Assembly: GCA_001648575.1 (NCBI GenBank)
Contig: LQXN01000052.1
Location: 1-64,000, forward strand
Direction of reading: 5' to 3'
From: Sutcliffiella horikoshii DSM 8719
GTDB taxonomy: Bacteria > Bacillota > Bacilli > Bacillales > Bacillaceae_I
Length of the DNA stretch: 64,000 bases
Shown: one piece after another, positions 8,408 to 18,197 of the stretch
How the letters are laid out: each line of letters begins with the position of its first letter
Position numbering within the stretch: the stretch's first letter is position 1
Notes under the pieces: generated by a model
Databases searched by the model: none
What the model saw: only the letters and a program-made list of their open reading frames with translations
Told to the model about the DNA's origin: nothing
Program-made: the position numbers and the translations under genes

Positions 8408-9886
8408 TTATTTGAACAATGTGTTGATTGCCTCTTTCAACTGCACATCGTTTTCTTTAGCACGAACCGCTTCAAGCAATTGTGCCTGCAGCTGTTCAGC
8501 GGTCTTGGTGTCGATTTTTCCGGATGTGGATAGATCATTCTCAGCTTGGAAGGATTTCACGGCAGCTTCCGTTTCCTTGCTGAAATATCCATCTTCTCGT
8601 CCTGGATCAAAACCAAGCCCTTTTAGCATTACTTGTACGTTTTTCACCTTTTCACTATTAGTATCAAGAGCAAGTTCTTCATCTTCTTCTATATTTATTG
8701 GGTTTGCATAGAAGTAGTCCGGCTGTTTGACTGGTACAGTTGGTTCCACACCGTCTTTGTGAATCCAGTTCCCATCAGGCGTCAACCACTTGTAGAGTGT
8801 CAATTTAAGGTTGCTCCCATCCCCAAGCTCCAGTGCTTGCTGGACGGTGCCTTTACCGAAGGAAGCGTCACCTATCACATCATAGTTCCCTGCTTCTTTC
8901 AATGCACCAGCAAGGATTTCCGATGCAGAGGCACTTCCTTTATCAATCAACGTCACAATTTCATAAGGTTTCTTTTCTGTCATCGAAGAGAAGAAACGTT
9001 GTTTTTCACCGTTGCGCTGTTCAATTTGTACATAAGGCTTTTCCTTTGTAACTAGCTCAGCCGCAATGATTTGCACCTGATCTAACAGTCCACCCGGGTT
9101 TCCGCGGACATCGACAACCAATCCCTCGATGTTTTGTTCCTCAAGTGCTGCCAATTGTTCTTGAAAGTCCTTACCAGTGTCTTGAGAGAAGGAGGTGATT
9201 TGAATGTAACCCACCTTTTTACCGTCTTGTTCAATGGTTTCGGAATAGACTGTCTCAATTGGGATAGTGTCACGTGTCACATCCACATTAAATGATTCCT
9301 GGACACCTGGACGTTGAATTTCCAAGGTAACGACAGACCCCTTTTTCCCACGGATTTTAAGAACAGCCTGATATAAGTCCAAGCCTTCAATGTCCTCATC
9401 ATCCACCTTCAGGATCTGATCATTAGGTTGCAGCCCAGCCTTTTCTGCAGGGGAACCTCGGAAAGGAGATATGATGGTCACCTTTCCATTTTGCATGCCT
9501 ACCTCAGCCCCGATCCCTTCAAAAGAAGATTCTAGAGACTGTGTGAATTGTTCTGCTGTATCTTTATCCATGTACACGGAGTAAGGATCCTCCAGTGTAT
9601 TGACCATCCCTTGGATCGCGCCTTCAATCAGCTTTTCTGAATCCGTTTCCTCCACATATCGGGAAAAAATGATTTCATAAGCCTGTTGGATTTTATCCAT
9701 TTGCTCTTCTGTGTTTTTAGGCTTTTCTTGTGGTGCTGCCTGTCCTGAGTTATCAGTCAAAGGGTTCTGCACAGAAGGAACGGCCGCTGCCTGTCCATGT
9801 CCGAACCATTGTAAACCTGCATACATTCCCGCTGCCCCAACTAGAACTGATACAACCATTAATACTGTAACAATTTTGCGATTCAT
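8408..9886 (-). CDS. ctpB: Carboxy-terminal processing serine protease CtpB (S41)
   Basis: A 492-residue exported protease. Residues 8-28 are a signal anchor. A PDZ domain occupies about 105-185 (GIGAEVGMQNGKVTIISPF, then SPAEKAGLQPNDQILKVDDE). The S41 catalytic domain has Ser in KGSASASEILAGAL and Lys in FGKGTVQQ. A C-terminal peptidoglycan-binding domain at about 410-460 contains VQVMLKGLGFDPG and GYFSKETEAAVKSFQ. In Bacillus, CtpB cleaves SpoIVFA to help trigger sigma-K during sporulation. GAGGAGG precedes the start, and the gene is intact. Confidence 0.92.
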   Translation of the reverse strand: MNRKIVTVLMVVSVLVGAAGMYAGLQWFGHGQAAAVPSVQNPLTDNSGQAAPQEKPKNTEEQMDKIQQAYEIIFSRYVEETDSEKLIEGAIQGMVNTLEDPYSVYMDKDTAEQFTQSLESSFEGIGAEVGMQNGKVTIISPFRGSPAEKAGLQPNDQILKVDDEDIEGLDLYQAVLKIRGKKGSVVTLEIQRPGVQESFNVDVTRDTIPIETVYSETIEQDGKKVGYIQITSFSQDTGKDFQEQLAALEEQNIEGLVVDVRGNPGGLLDQVQIIAAELVTKEKPYVQIEQRNGEKQRFFSSMTEKKPYEIVTLIDKGSASASEILAGALKEAGNYDVIGDASFGKGTVQQALELGDGSNLKLTLYKWLTPDGNWIHKDGVEPTVPVKQPDYFYANPINIEEDEELALDTNSEKVKNVQVMLKGLGFDPGREDGYFSKETEAAVKSFQAENDLSTSGKIDTKTAEQLQAQLLEAVRAKENDVQLKEAINTLFK

Positions 9887-10051
9887 GAAAGCTCCTCCTC
9901 ATCCTATACCCCGTACCGAACGTTAGATATGACGCAATTGTACCATAGCCGGGCATTGGTTGAAAATTATTAAAACTTATGTATCGGCCACAGAATGTGG
10001 GACCACTCTTGGATAGCTTGTCCCGCCTGTCATTTCATCCGCTCTTGAAGC

Positions 10052-10085
10052 AAAAGGCATCACACTAAGGAGTGTAATGCCTTTT
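10052..10085 (-). terminator. Terminator after motB
   Basis: Near-perfect hairpin AAAAGGCATTACACT / AGTGTGATGCCTTTT; T-rich on both sides, so it may work in both directions. Confidence 0.87.
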
Positions 10086-10143
10086 ATACATAAAGTATAT
10101 GTGCAGATGTGATAAATTATGTGTCGGAATTTCCCAACCTACA

Positions 10144-10911
10144 TTAGATATCGCCTTGTTTCCGAGGTAAAATCAGGATTTCCACGCGTCTGTTTTGCGC
10201 TTTTCCTTGTTCCGTGTCATTCGGTGCAATCGGGTTGTGTTCTCCAAAGCCTTTTGCACTGAACCACTTTGGATCTAAACTCTCATTGCCAAGGAGAATT
10301 TTCATGAAATTAACGGCTCTCATGACACTAAGCTCCCAGTTGGATTCAAAATTGGCGTTTCCAATGGGAACATTATCTGTATGTCCACTGATGATAATAT
10401 TTCTTGGCGGATTGATTTCCAGCAACTGCGAAATCTCGTTTGCAATTACTAAATCCTCCTGCCGAACCCGATCACTGCCTGAACTGAATAACACGTTATC
10501 ACGTATCAGTAATAACAGTCCTTCCTCTGACAAAGTCGTCTCAAGCATATCGTCCAAATCATTATTGGTAATATAGGAGTCAATTTTCTCCTGTAAGGAT
10601 TTTAGTTCCTGCATATCCGCTACTTGATCGTATTCTTGATCGGGTTCATTATTCTGGTCTTCCTCTTCTTCCTCGAAAGTTACTGCATTATCTTGATTAA
10701 TAGGATTTGGATACTCCATCATGCCTGTACCTTTCGTGAAAACCTCATTGAACACTTCGGAAAGCGCCTGGAATTTTTTCGCATCAATGGAACTCATCGA
10801 ATACAGCACTATAAATAATGCTAACAGCAAGGTCAATAAATCCGCATATGGAATCAGCCAGCTTTCATCGATGTGTTCTTCGTGATCCTCTTTTTTCCGC
10901 CGCCTACTCAT
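10144..10911 (-). CDS. motB: Flagellar stator protein MotB
   Basis: A 255-residue stator subunit that anchors MotA to peptidoglycan. A single membrane helix at about residues 18-40 carries PYADLLTLLLALFIVL, with the proton-binding Asp at residue 24. A long acidic linker follows (EEEEEDQNNEPDQEYDQ), then an OmpA-like peptidoglycan-binding domain (IIISGHTDNVPIG, later AKGFGEHNPIAPNDTEQGKA and NRRVEILI). The start overlaps the motA stop by 8 bases, so the two are translationally coupled. A hairpin terminator follows. Confidence 0.95.
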   Translation of the reverse strand: MSRRRKKEDHEEHIDESWLIPYADLLTLLLALFIVLYSMSSIDAKKFQALSEVFNEVFTKGTGMMEYPNPINQDNAVTFEEEEEDQNNEPDQEYDQVADMQELKSLQEKIDSYITNNDLDDMLETTLSEEGLLLLIRDNVLFSSGSDRVRQEDLVIANEISQLLEINPPRNIIISGHTDNVPIGNANFESNWELSVMRAVNFMKILLGNESLDPKWFSAKGFGEHNPIAPNDTEQGKAQNRRVEILILPRKQGDI

Positions 10912-11698
10912 CTATCACTTCATCACTTTTCTCAAGGAATTTCTTTCTTTCACTTTTCGGCAGATACGCACTGAGCTTACGTTCGATGTTACGAGGAGAT
11001 TCTCCTTGTTGAATGGAAAGGATGCCCTCGATCATTAAATACATTAATTCTGCCTCATTCTTGGATTTTCTTTTTAGCTTATTAGCAAAAGGATGCCATA
11101 GGACATATCCTGTAAAAATCCCAAGCAATGTTGCTACGAAGGCTGCACTGATGGCATGGCCCAACCCGTCCACATCATTCATGAACTGAAGGGCTGCCAC
11201 AAGTCCTATAACTGCCCCCAGCACTCCAAGCGTCGGTGCGTACGTACCGGCTTGTGTGAAAATAAGGGCACCAGCCTTATGTCTCTCTTCCATTGCAGCG
11301 ATTTCTTCTTCTAAAATATCTCTAATAAATTCAGAATTTTGCCCATCAATCACTAAGGTAATACCACTTCTGAAAAACTCATCATCAATTTCTCTTACCG
11401 GGCCTTCCAATGCAAGCAGCCCTTCTTTTCTAGCCACCTGTGCTAAATCAGAAAAACTCCGGAACAACTCCACCCGATCGATCAATTTATCTTCTTTGAA
11501 CAAAACACCAAAAAGTTTTGGTAGCCTTTTAATTTCCGATGTCGGAAAAGCGATCAATACTGCACCAGCAGTACCAAGTAAAATAATTAGTAATGCTGCT
11601 GGATTTGCAAGTGCCACAATGCTGACACCTTTCATCACCATTCCAACACCTACTGCAACAAAGCCGACTATGAGTCCGATTAACGTAGTCCTATCCAT
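10904..11698 (-). CDS. motA: Flagellar stator protein MotA
   Basis: The ion-channel stator subunit, 264 residues with four membrane helices and a cytosolic loop. Signature stretches are KGVSIVALANPAALLII, FTQAGTYAPTLGVLGAVIGL and AFVATLLGIFTGYVLWHPFA, which match proton-type MotA of Bacillus much better than MotP. The frame is open for 32 codons upstream, but the ATG at 11698 follows AGGGGAATATTTG and gives the normal N-terminus MDRTTLIGLIVGFVAVG. In B. subtilis motAB lies elsewhere, so its place between ctpB and the ftsEX group is a local rearrangement. Confidence 0.95.
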   Translation of the reverse strand: MDRTTLIGLIVGFVAVGVGMVMKGVSIVALANPAALLIILLGTAGAVLIAFPTSEIKRLPKLFGVLFKEDKLIDRVELFRSFSDLAQVARKEGLLALEGPVREIDDEFFRSGITLVIDGQNSEFIRDILEEEIAAMEERHKAGALIFTQAGTYAPTLGVLGAVIGLVAALQFMNDVDGLGHAISAAFVATLLGIFTGYVLWHPFANKLKRKSKNEAELMYLMIEGILSIQQGESPRNIERKLSAYLPKSERKKFLEKSDEVIDE

Positions 11699-11818
11699 CA
11701 AATATTCCCCTATCTTTCCTAAACTAAAATTACATCCTAACTTATATTTCGACAATAGTTGAAAATTGTAAAGGGAAAGAGATTTGATTTTCATGTTATA
11801 GGCTCGGTTTGAAGTTAA

Positions 11819-11847
11819 TAAAAACCGGGCATAAACCGCCCGGTCCT
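11819..11847 (-). terminator. Strong hairpin with T-tract upstream of motA
   Basis: Hairpin ACCGGGCGG / CCGCCCGGT-type (GGACCGGGCGGTTTATGCCC plus GGTTTTTATT on the minus strand). It is a second barrier against readthrough from the M23 gene into motA. Confidence 0.8.
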
Positions 11848-11873
11848 TTAATACTTCATGATTAGTTTTGCGC

Positions 11874-12002
11874 AGCTGTTCCTTTCCGCGAATGGCTTGC
11901 TTTCCGAGGGGCGACCTTGAGCCTCCTCGCTGCGCTGCGGGTTCTCAAGATTGTAGCTACTCCCCCGCTGGAGTCTTCACCATTTGCTCCAATCCACAGC
12001 TA
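11874..12002 (-). repeat. GC-rich intergenic foldback repeat, type A copy 2
   Basis: Minus-strand copy running from AGCTGTGGATTGGAGCAAAT to GGAAAGGAACAGCTG, with the shared core GAGGAGGCTCAAGGTCGCCC. It lies in the 11699-12155 gap between two terminators; the rest of the gap is AT-rich with no gene. Confidence 0.85.
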
Positions 12003-12103
12003 AGATATCTGAAATAAGTGAAGTTACGGCTTATTTGAGTCTCTTAAAGTAGTAAGGTTTTACATTTTTCTTTATATGTACTTACTGACTTCGAAAAAAA
12101 CCT

Positions 12104-12148
12104 AAAAAAACACAACCCCGCATTGAATCATCAGCGAGGTTGTGTTGG
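12104..12148 (-). terminator. Terminator after the M23 peptidase gene
   Basis: Hairpin AACACAACCTCGCTGATGAT / ATGCGGGGTTGTGTT followed by a T-tract on the minus strand. Confidence 0.88.
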
Positions 12149-12155
12149 TTTAAAA

Positions 12156-13499
12156 TTAGAAGTTGATATAAGACGCAGGGTTTACTGCATTGGACTTGGA
12201 ACCGTTCCATCCGCCTTTGTGTAGTTCAAAGTGCAAGTGAGGACCAGTTGAAAATCCTGTGTTCCCCATGTTACCGATGAATTGGCCTTTAGATACGGAA
12301 TCTCCCGCACTTACTCCCATGCTATCTAGGTGAGCATAAACAGTTGTCCAAGTTTGGCCATCGATGTAGTGAGTTACGAATACCACATTACCGTAAGAAC
12401 TTGAGTAGTAAGCTTGGAAAACTGTACCGCTTCCCGCTGCAACTACTGGTACATTACCAGATCTTCCGTTTTTCCCGATGTCGATACCATAGTGCTGGGA
12501 GCCCCAACGTGTACCGAATCCAGATGTTACGCTACCAGTCGTCGGTCTTGTCCAAGATCCGGATGAAACCGGTGGTGGCGGTGAAGATACTTGAGTCGGT
12601 GGTGGCGCCGGCTTTCCTGCAGCTTTTGCGGCAGCAGCTGCTGCTTCCTGCTCTTTACGTTGTTGCTCTTCAAGGCGCTTTCTTTCCGCCTCTTGTCTTG
12701 CACGCTCTTCTGCTTCACGCTTAGCACGCTCTTCCGCTGCTTTGATTTCCGCACGGATTGCTCTTTCTTGAGCGGCAAGGACTTCTGCTTCATTGTCAAG
12801 TTGATGAATTTCGTGCATTGTTGCTTGTTCTTTTTTCTTCAACTCAGCTAAAAGCTTGTCTTTTTCAGCAATTTGATTCTTTAATTGTACTTCCATTTTT
12901 TCAAGGTCTACCAGTTGCTGCTCCAAGGAGGCAAGCTGCTCACGCATTTCCAGCTCTTTTTGTTCTAGTTCCTCCATGTCTTCTTTATGAGCTTGTAGAA
13001 TATCACGATCAGCTTGAACAATTGTTGCTACCGCGCCAACGCGGTCAAGAAAATCTCCAAAGCTTTGTGCACCTAACAATACGTCTAAATAGTTTACGGC
13101 TCCTCCACCTTGCTGGAAGGAACGAGCGCGATCTTCTAGAAGCTCATTTCTTTTGGCAATACGCTCTTTTAGTACTTCAATCTCTTGTTTCAGTACTTCA
13201 ATCTCTTTACGAGTTGTATCAATTTCTTCTTTTTTGGCACTGATTTTATTTTTCGTATCTGCTACAGCTTTATCAAGGCGTTCAACTTCTGCTTTGATTT
13301 CTTTTTGCTCAGCTTGCAGCTTATTCACTTCGCCTTGTTTCTCAGTCTTAGTAGACTCATTTGATGACTGTTGATCTCTTACTTCGTTAAGTCGTTGTTG
13401 CATTTCATTCGCAAACGCTTTTTCGGATACACCTGTAGCGAAGAAACCGGAAAAGCCTATGACAGCTGCAATAGCGATTGTACCAATCTTTCTTCTCAT
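12156..13499 (-). CDS. Secreted coiled-coil M23 metallopeptidase, likely FtsEX-activated hydrolase
   Basis: A 447-residue exported murein hydrolase. A signal peptide occupies residues 1-31 (cleavage near EKAFANE). A long charged coiled coil fills about 32-290. After a Pro/Ser linker, a LytM/M23 zinc endopeptidase domain (about 325-447) carries the HYGIDIG and PHLHFEL zinc motifs and is intact. Coiled coil plus LytM is the layout of EnvC-like FtsEX-dependent hydrolases, and the gene follows ftsX directly. In B. subtilis that role belongs to CwlO, which has an NlpC/P60 catalytic domain instead. I infer FtsEX-controlled cross-bridge cleavage during wall growth. Confidence 0.87.
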   Translation of the reverse strand: MRRKIGTIAIAAVIGFSGFFATGVSEKAFANEMQQRLNEVRDQQSSNESTKTEKQGEVNKLQAEQKEIKAEVERLDKAVADTKNKISAKKEEIDTTRKEIEVLKQEIEVLKERIAKRNELLEDRARSFQQGGGAVNYLDVLLGAQSFGDFLDRVGAVATIVQADRDILQAHKEDMEELEQKELEMREQLASLEQQLVDLEKMEVQLKNQIAEKDKLLAELKKKEQATMHEIHQLDNEAEVLAAQERAIRAEIKAAEERAKREAEERARQEAERKRLEEQQRKEQEAAAAAAKAAGKPAPPPTQVSSPPPPVSSGSWTRPTTGSVTSGFGTRWGSQHYGIDIGKNGRSGNVPVVAAGSGTVFQAYYSSSYGNVVFVTHYIDGQTWTTVYAHLDSMGVSAGDSVSKGQFIGNMGNTGFSTGPHLHFELHKGGWNGSKSNAVNPASYINF

Positions 13500-13614
13500 T
13501 CCTTACTTCCCCCTAAACTCTTATGTACCTTGACAGGAACATATTGGATGCTCCCATCAGGTTTGTCTGTTTTAAAAAACGGGTAATTCTACCATAATCA
13601 AAGTTAGCAATCTC

Positions 13615-14508
13615 TTAAACTTTCAGGAATTTACGGACGGACATCATACTTCCCCACATACCGATAAACGCTCCGATCGCCACCAGGATGGCAATAACCT
13701 GGAATGCAAATGGGTAGAATGGAAGCAGTTGTATAAATGTGCCTTGAATTCTCGGTTGCACTAAATCTATTAAATAGTAGTAAGACGTGAGGATAATCCC
13801 AATCGGTACGATTGAACCGAGCACTCCCAGCCACAATCCTTCTAGGAAGAATGGCCAACGGATGAAACCGTTTGTCGCACCAACCAATTTCATGATTTCA
13901 ATTTCTTTTCTTCTGGCAAAAATAGTGATTTTAATAGTGTTGGAGATTAAGAACATCGCGGTGAATACCAGTCCTAAAATAAGGGCCAACCCTACGTTTC
14001 TCGCTATCTCAAATACTCTAAATAATCTTTCCACTGTTTCTGCACCATATATGACTTTGTATGTGTATTCAAGTTCGTCAATTTTCTCAGCCGCTATAAT
14101 CGTATCTGCCGGATTTGCAGTCTTTACGATAAATACATCATATAAAGGATTATTTTGTTCAAACAGTTCAAATGCTCCGCCTTCTTCACCGAAGCTGTCG
14201 ACAAGGCCTCTCAATTCATCTTCCTTTGATGAAAATTCAACGGATTCCACTTCAGGGATGTTTTGAACTTGTTCCCTTAGCTCCTGTTGATTTTCTTCGT
14301 TTGCTGTCAGGTCTATATGAACTCTAATTTCCACATCGTTTTCTATTTCAGAAGCGACGTTATTGAGATTCATCATTAATACCAGGAAAACTCCAACCAA
14401 TAAAAGTGTGACAGTTACGGCACTGACAGATGCAAAAGTCATCCAGCCGTTCCGGGCTAAGCTTTTAAAACTTTCTTTAAAATGGCGCAACAGAGTTCTA
14501 GGCTTCAT
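13615..14508 (-). CDS. ftsX: Cell division ABC transporter permease FtsX
   Basis: The membrane half of FtsEX, which uses ATP hydrolysis to switch on extracellular murein hydrolases rather than to transport. It has 297 residues: a first helix near residues 20-45, an extracellular loop (about 50-155) that binds the hydrolase coiled coil, then three helices with ARRKEIEIMKLVGATNGFI and PFFLEGLWLGVLGSIVPIG. The ATG at 14508 follows GAGGGGGACTACGGTT and overlaps the ftsE stop by 11 bases, showing translational coupling. Confidence 0.93.
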   Translation of the reverse strand: MKPRTLLRHFKESFKSLARNGWMTFASVSAVTVTLLLVGVFLVLMMNLNNVASEIENDVEIRVHIDLTANEENQQELREQVQNIPEVESVEFSSKEDELRGLVDSFGEEGGAFELFEQNNPLYDVFIVKTANPADTIIAAEKIDELEYTYKVIYGAETVERLFRVFEIARNVGLALILGLVFTAMFLISNTIKITIFARRKEIEIMKLVGATNGFIRWPFFLEGLWLGVLGSIVPIGIILTSYYYLIDLVQPRIQGTFIQLLPFYPFAFQVIAILVAIGAFIGMWGSMMSVRKFLKV

Positions 14509-15184
14509 AACCGTAGTCCCCCTCTGCTTGGTCACGCACTATCTTCCCGTTTTCAATTGCGATTACACGCTTTTTGATGGTGTTCACAATCTCACGGTTA
14601 TGCGTGGCCATTACTATCGTTGTGCCTCTTTGGTTTATTTCTTCAAAGATGCTCATGATTTCCCATGAGGTATCTGGATCAAGGTTACCTGTAGGCTCAT
14701 CTGCAATCATTACTTTTGGGTTGTTGACTATGGAGCGTGCAATGGAAATACGTTGCTGTTCTCCACCTGATAGTTCGTTTGGAAGATGGCGGGCCTTGTG
14801 TTTCAGTTTTACGAGGTCAAGTACTTCCATGACTCGTTTTTTAATATTTTTGGGACTTTCTTCGATTACTTCTAGGGCAAATGCAACATTTTCATATACT
14901 GTCATCTGTTCGAGAAGTTTGAAATCCTGGAACACAACCCCGATATTTCTTCTAAGGATTGGTACCTTGCTTTCCTTCAGCTTGGAAAGGTTAATCCCAT
15001 CTATGACGATACTTCCGCTTGTAGGCTTTTCTTCCCGGTACATCATTTTGATGAACGTGGATTTACCAGCCCCACTGGGTCCTACTACATAGACGAATTC
15101 GCCTGTTTTTATGTTTATATTAATACCGTCCACAGCTTGTACACCGTTTGGATATTTTTTAAAGACATCTTGCATTTCAATCAT
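14498..15184 (-). CDS. ftsE: Cell division ATP-binding protein FtsE
   Basis: The ATPase of the FtsEX complex, 228 residues. It has Walker A GPSGAGKST, Q-loop VFQDFKLL, signature LSGGEQQR, Walker B VMIADEPTG and the switch His in MATHNRE. It is first in the ftsE-ftsX-M23 set; the 392-base gap upstream should contain the promoter. In B. subtilis cccB lies directly upstream, whereas here two Vpr-like protease genes intervene. Confidence 0.95.
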   Translation of the reverse strand: MIEMQDVFKKYPNGVQAVDGININIKTGEFVYVVGPSGAGKSTFIKMMYREEKPTSGSIVIDGINLSKLKESKVPILRRNIGVVFQDFKLLEQMTVYENVAFALEVIEESPKNIKKRVMEVLDLVKLKHKARHLPNELSGGEQQRISIARSIVNNPKVMIADEPTGNLDPDTSWEIMSIFEEINQRGTTIVMATHNREIVNTIKKRVIAIENGKIVRDQAEGDYGYEA

Positions 15185-15486
15185 TTAATCACCTATCTGG
15201 GTAAAAGATTTGAATCTCATATCACTCCCCGGTTTCGACAACACAGAGAGTAGAGTATTCATTAAACACTGGCGGAATAGGGATAGAACACTTGCTAAGA
15301 AAACGCAATATGTATATTTATCTAATTTTTCCGCATAAATTCACTTTATCATTATAGCATCTATTTCGACAAAATAAGAGTTTTTATTATTACAGTTTCT
15401 TTTCAATTGTGTGAGGAGACTGGTAACATAGGTATAAATTTCCTGTGCATTGTAATATGTCGAAGAATATTGTCGGTTTGGAGAGA
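15185..15486. other. Intergenic stretch upstream of ftsE
   Basis: About 300 AT-rich bases between ftsE and the protease terminator. It should hold the ftsE promoter, but I see no motif strong enough to place it and no coding potential. Confidence 0.4.
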
Positions 15487-15527
15487 AAAAAAACACCTTC
15501 GGGGGTCAGACCCCCGAAGGTGTTTTT
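15487..15527 (-). terminator. Terminator after the first Vpr-like protease gene
   Basis: Perfect hairpin AAACACCTTCGGGGGTC / GACCCCCGAAGGTGTTT flanked by A- and T-tracts. Confidence 0.93.
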
Positions 15528-15576
15528 GAAGTTTTATAGAATACTATAAAGTTATCCCAAATCTACTTCAGTGATT

Positions 15577-17988
15577 TTATTTGATTTCCAGTACGTCTGT
15601 TGCTGCGACCGCGCGATCAAGGTTGCCTTTTTTGGCGTAGACTGCTAGGCGGTATTTTCCAGCCGGGAGTACTGTACCGTCTACTAGGGTACCATCCCAG
15701 TCATGGTAGTTGTAGCCTTTTCCAAGTTTGGAATCGTATAATGCATCACCGATATATGCAGTTAGATTCTCATTGTATACCCAAACCTCGAACTCATCTG
15801 CCCCACCAGGTAGGTATGAGTAAACCTCAAAGTTATTACCACCTAATGCTGTAAATCCTACCGTAGTGACACGAGGGTAATCAGGCTCTCCAACAAATAG
15901 AATAGTAGGAACTTGGATTTCGGTGTTACCTTCTGAAACCACTAAATGCCCCTCATAGTAACCAGGTGCAAGTTTTGATGCATCCACCTGTACATTTACA
16001 TTCACTTTTTGTGTCTTGCCAGGGTTTACTTTCAGATTCTTGCTTGTTGTTACTTTTACATGCTTTCCAACTTCATTCTTAAAGACGAATTCCATGTTAT
16101 ATTTCTTTGCTTTTTTTGATAGGTTTTGAATCTCGAATTGCTGACGTTCTACTTGCTTGCCTTTCTTCTTATCGAACACCCCGAAAGAGTAGCTCCCAGG
16201 ATTCACAAGCGTTTCAGCTTGCAATGCATCAACCACGCGGATGCTTCCTGCACCTTGTGTATTGTGTGCATATTCTTCACCAGTAGCTGGGTTGATCATT
16301 TTTTCTGCTGTGTTCATTAGAGCAGATTTCACTTCATAAACGCCCCAATCAGGGTTTGCTTGAAGGATTACTGCTGCAGCACCAGCCACGTGTGGGGACG
16401 CCATACTTGTACCTTGTTTCGCACCGTAACCATGAGGGTTAGCAGGATCGAAAGTAGGTACCGTACTTACAATGTTCACACCAGGAGCCGAAACATCTGG
16501 CTTGATCATCCAAGTGTCCACAACAGGACCGCGGGAAGAGAAGTCTGCCATTGTCTCACCGACTCTTTCAGAAAACGCAATGTCGAAGCTTACTGTTACG
16601 TCTGCTGCTTTTGCTTTTAATGCTTCTCCATCAGCTTGGCTCAGCATGATAGTCGGTACATCCATACCAGGAATTAATGGCATTGCACCAGCAACGTTAT
16701 TATAAAGAATAGCACCAACTGCCCCGGCTTTTTTCGCTTCTGTAGCTTTGTCTACGAAAGGAATCCCAGCTCCGCGGCTGATTAAAGCGATTTTACCTGT
16801 TAAATCTTTACCTGCAAATTCTTCAGATGCTCCAAATCCTACATCCACTAATTCAAAGTCTTGACCATTAAGAGCCAATAATTCTTCCTCGGATGGGAAG
16901 CCTTGAACCGCTGAAGATGCATAGGATACACCGTCAGAAGACGTTGTTGCTGCTGTGAATACATTGTAAGGAAGCTGAGTAGCCCCTACAGAAATCGCTT
17001 CACGGGAAGTTCCCGGAGAACCAACCGTCCAGTTATTTGGACCAGAGTTACCATTTGAAGTTACTGCCACTACTCCCTCAGCCATTGCCTGGTCTAGTGC
17101 TATGGAAGTTGCCCAGTCAGGAGCGTTTAAAGAGTTACCTAATGAAAGGTTCATTACATCTGCACCATCAAGTACTGCGCGCTCGATAGCTGCCACTACG
17201 TTCTCTGTAGATCCGCTTCCACCAGGACCTAAAACACGGTAAGCAAGTAATGTAGCATCAGGCGCTACCCCTTTAATTTGTCCGTTAGCTGCAACTGTTC
17301 CTGCAACGTGGGAACCGTGAGTCGTTTCAGCTCCACGAGGGTCACCTCTAGGCGTTTCTTGTGGATCTGCATCGTTATCAACAAAATCCCATCCTAAGTA
17401 TTCTCCAAAGTTCGGGGCCAAATCAGGATGTGTGTAATCTACACCAGTATCAATGATCGCTACTGTTACACCTGCACCAGTGTATCCAAGGTCCCAAGCT
17501 TCGTTAGAACCGATGAACGGCGCAGAATCGAACATTGCCGGGCTGAATTCTTCTTCAGAAACAACCTCAGTAGTCGTGTATTCCACGTTTGGATATACAG
17601 CTTTTACACCAGGAGTCGCTAGTAGACTAGGAATCTCGTTTGCAGGAATCTCAAGAGAGAATCCGGAGAATACATGGTCATACTCACGCTCTACTTTGCT
17701 TTTGGAAGTACGTGTTGACACTTCTTTTTTCACTTTATCACGAGCACTTTTCAGATTCTGCTTGGACTGCTTCTTCCCATTGTGCTTCGCTTCAACAATT
17801 GATTGTTCTTGTAATTCGACAATAACCTTGACTGCTTTGGAGGATGATAAATCAAAATCCCCTTGTAACGTAGCCAACTCAAGGTTTTCTTTACCTGTGT
17901 TGGCAGATACACCATTTGCCGAAAATGTACTGAAAACAAGTACCAGAACCAGCAAAGGCATGAATGCTGCGATTAACTTCTGCTTCAA
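15577..17988 (-). CDS. Vpr-like secreted subtilisin family (S8) serine protease
   Basis: An 803-residue exported protease of the Vpr type. It has a signal peptide (1-30), an I9 propeptide/inhibitor (about 52-140), and an S8 catalytic domain with Asp in AIIDTGVDYTHPDL (near 180), His in HGSHVAGTVAANG and Ser in GTSMASPHVAGAA. A PA domain is inserted between His and Ser (GKDLTGKIALISRGAGIPF), and C-terminal beta domains end in a FlgD-like Ig fold. All catalytic residues are present. It starts with TTG behind GGGGAG. It is a tandem paralogue of the next gene. Extracellular protein degradation and nutrient supply are the expected roles. Confidence 0.92.
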   Translation of the reverse strand: MKQKLIAAFMPLLVLVLVFSTFSANGVSANTGKENLELATLQGDFDLSSSKAVKVIVELQEQSIVEAKHNGKKQSKQNLKSARDKVKKEVSTRTSKSKVEREYDHVFSGFSLEIPANEIPSLLATPGVKAVYPNVEYTTTEVVSEEEFSPAMFDSAPFIGSNEAWDLGYTGAGVTVAIIDTGVDYTHPDLAPNFGEYLGWDFVDNDADPQETPRGDPRGAETTHGSHVAGTVAANGQIKGVAPDATLLAYRVLGPGGSGSTENVVAAIERAVLDGADVMNLSLGNSLNAPDWATSIALDQAMAEGVVAVTSNGNSGPNNWTVGSPGTSREAISVGATQLPYNVFTAATTSSDGVSYASSAVQGFPSEEELLALNGQDFELVDVGFGASEEFAGKDLTGKIALISRGAGIPFVDKATEAKKAGAVGAILYNNVAGAMPLIPGMDVPTIMLSQADGEALKAKAADVTVSFDIAFSERVGETMADFSSRGPVVDTWMIKPDVSAPGVNIVSTVPTFDPANPHGYGAKQGTSMASPHVAGAAAVILQANPDWGVYEVKSALMNTAEKMINPATGEEYAHNTQGAGSIRVVDALQAETLVNPGSYSFGVFDKKKGKQVERQQFEIQNLSKKAKKYNMEFVFKNEVGKHVKVTTSKNLKVNPGKTQKVNVNVQVDASKLAPGYYEGHLVVSEGNTEIQVPTILFVGEPDYPRVTTVGFTALGGNNFEVYSYLPGGADEFEVWVYNENLTAYIGDALYDSKLGKGYNYHDWDGTLVDGTVLPAGKYRLAVYAKKGNLDRAVAATDVLEIK

Positions 17989-18197
17989 ATCATCCCACTC
18001 CCCTTTTTATATCTTACGGCTTATGTAAAAAATTCTAGACATATACTTAAGTACCATTTACTTACGTTAGTCCAAAATCTTTACAATCCAAATTATATTT
18101 TTAAGAATCGAAATTTTCAATATCCTTTACCTTATTAAATGAACAATTTCGACAATTCAGTTATTTAGCGCTACTTTTATACTATATTTTCCCATAT

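Noticed and set aside
11874-12002. Group II intron or retron remnant
   Set aside because: There is no reverse transcriptase and no domain V-like hairpin; the sequence is a copy of the short foldback repeat.
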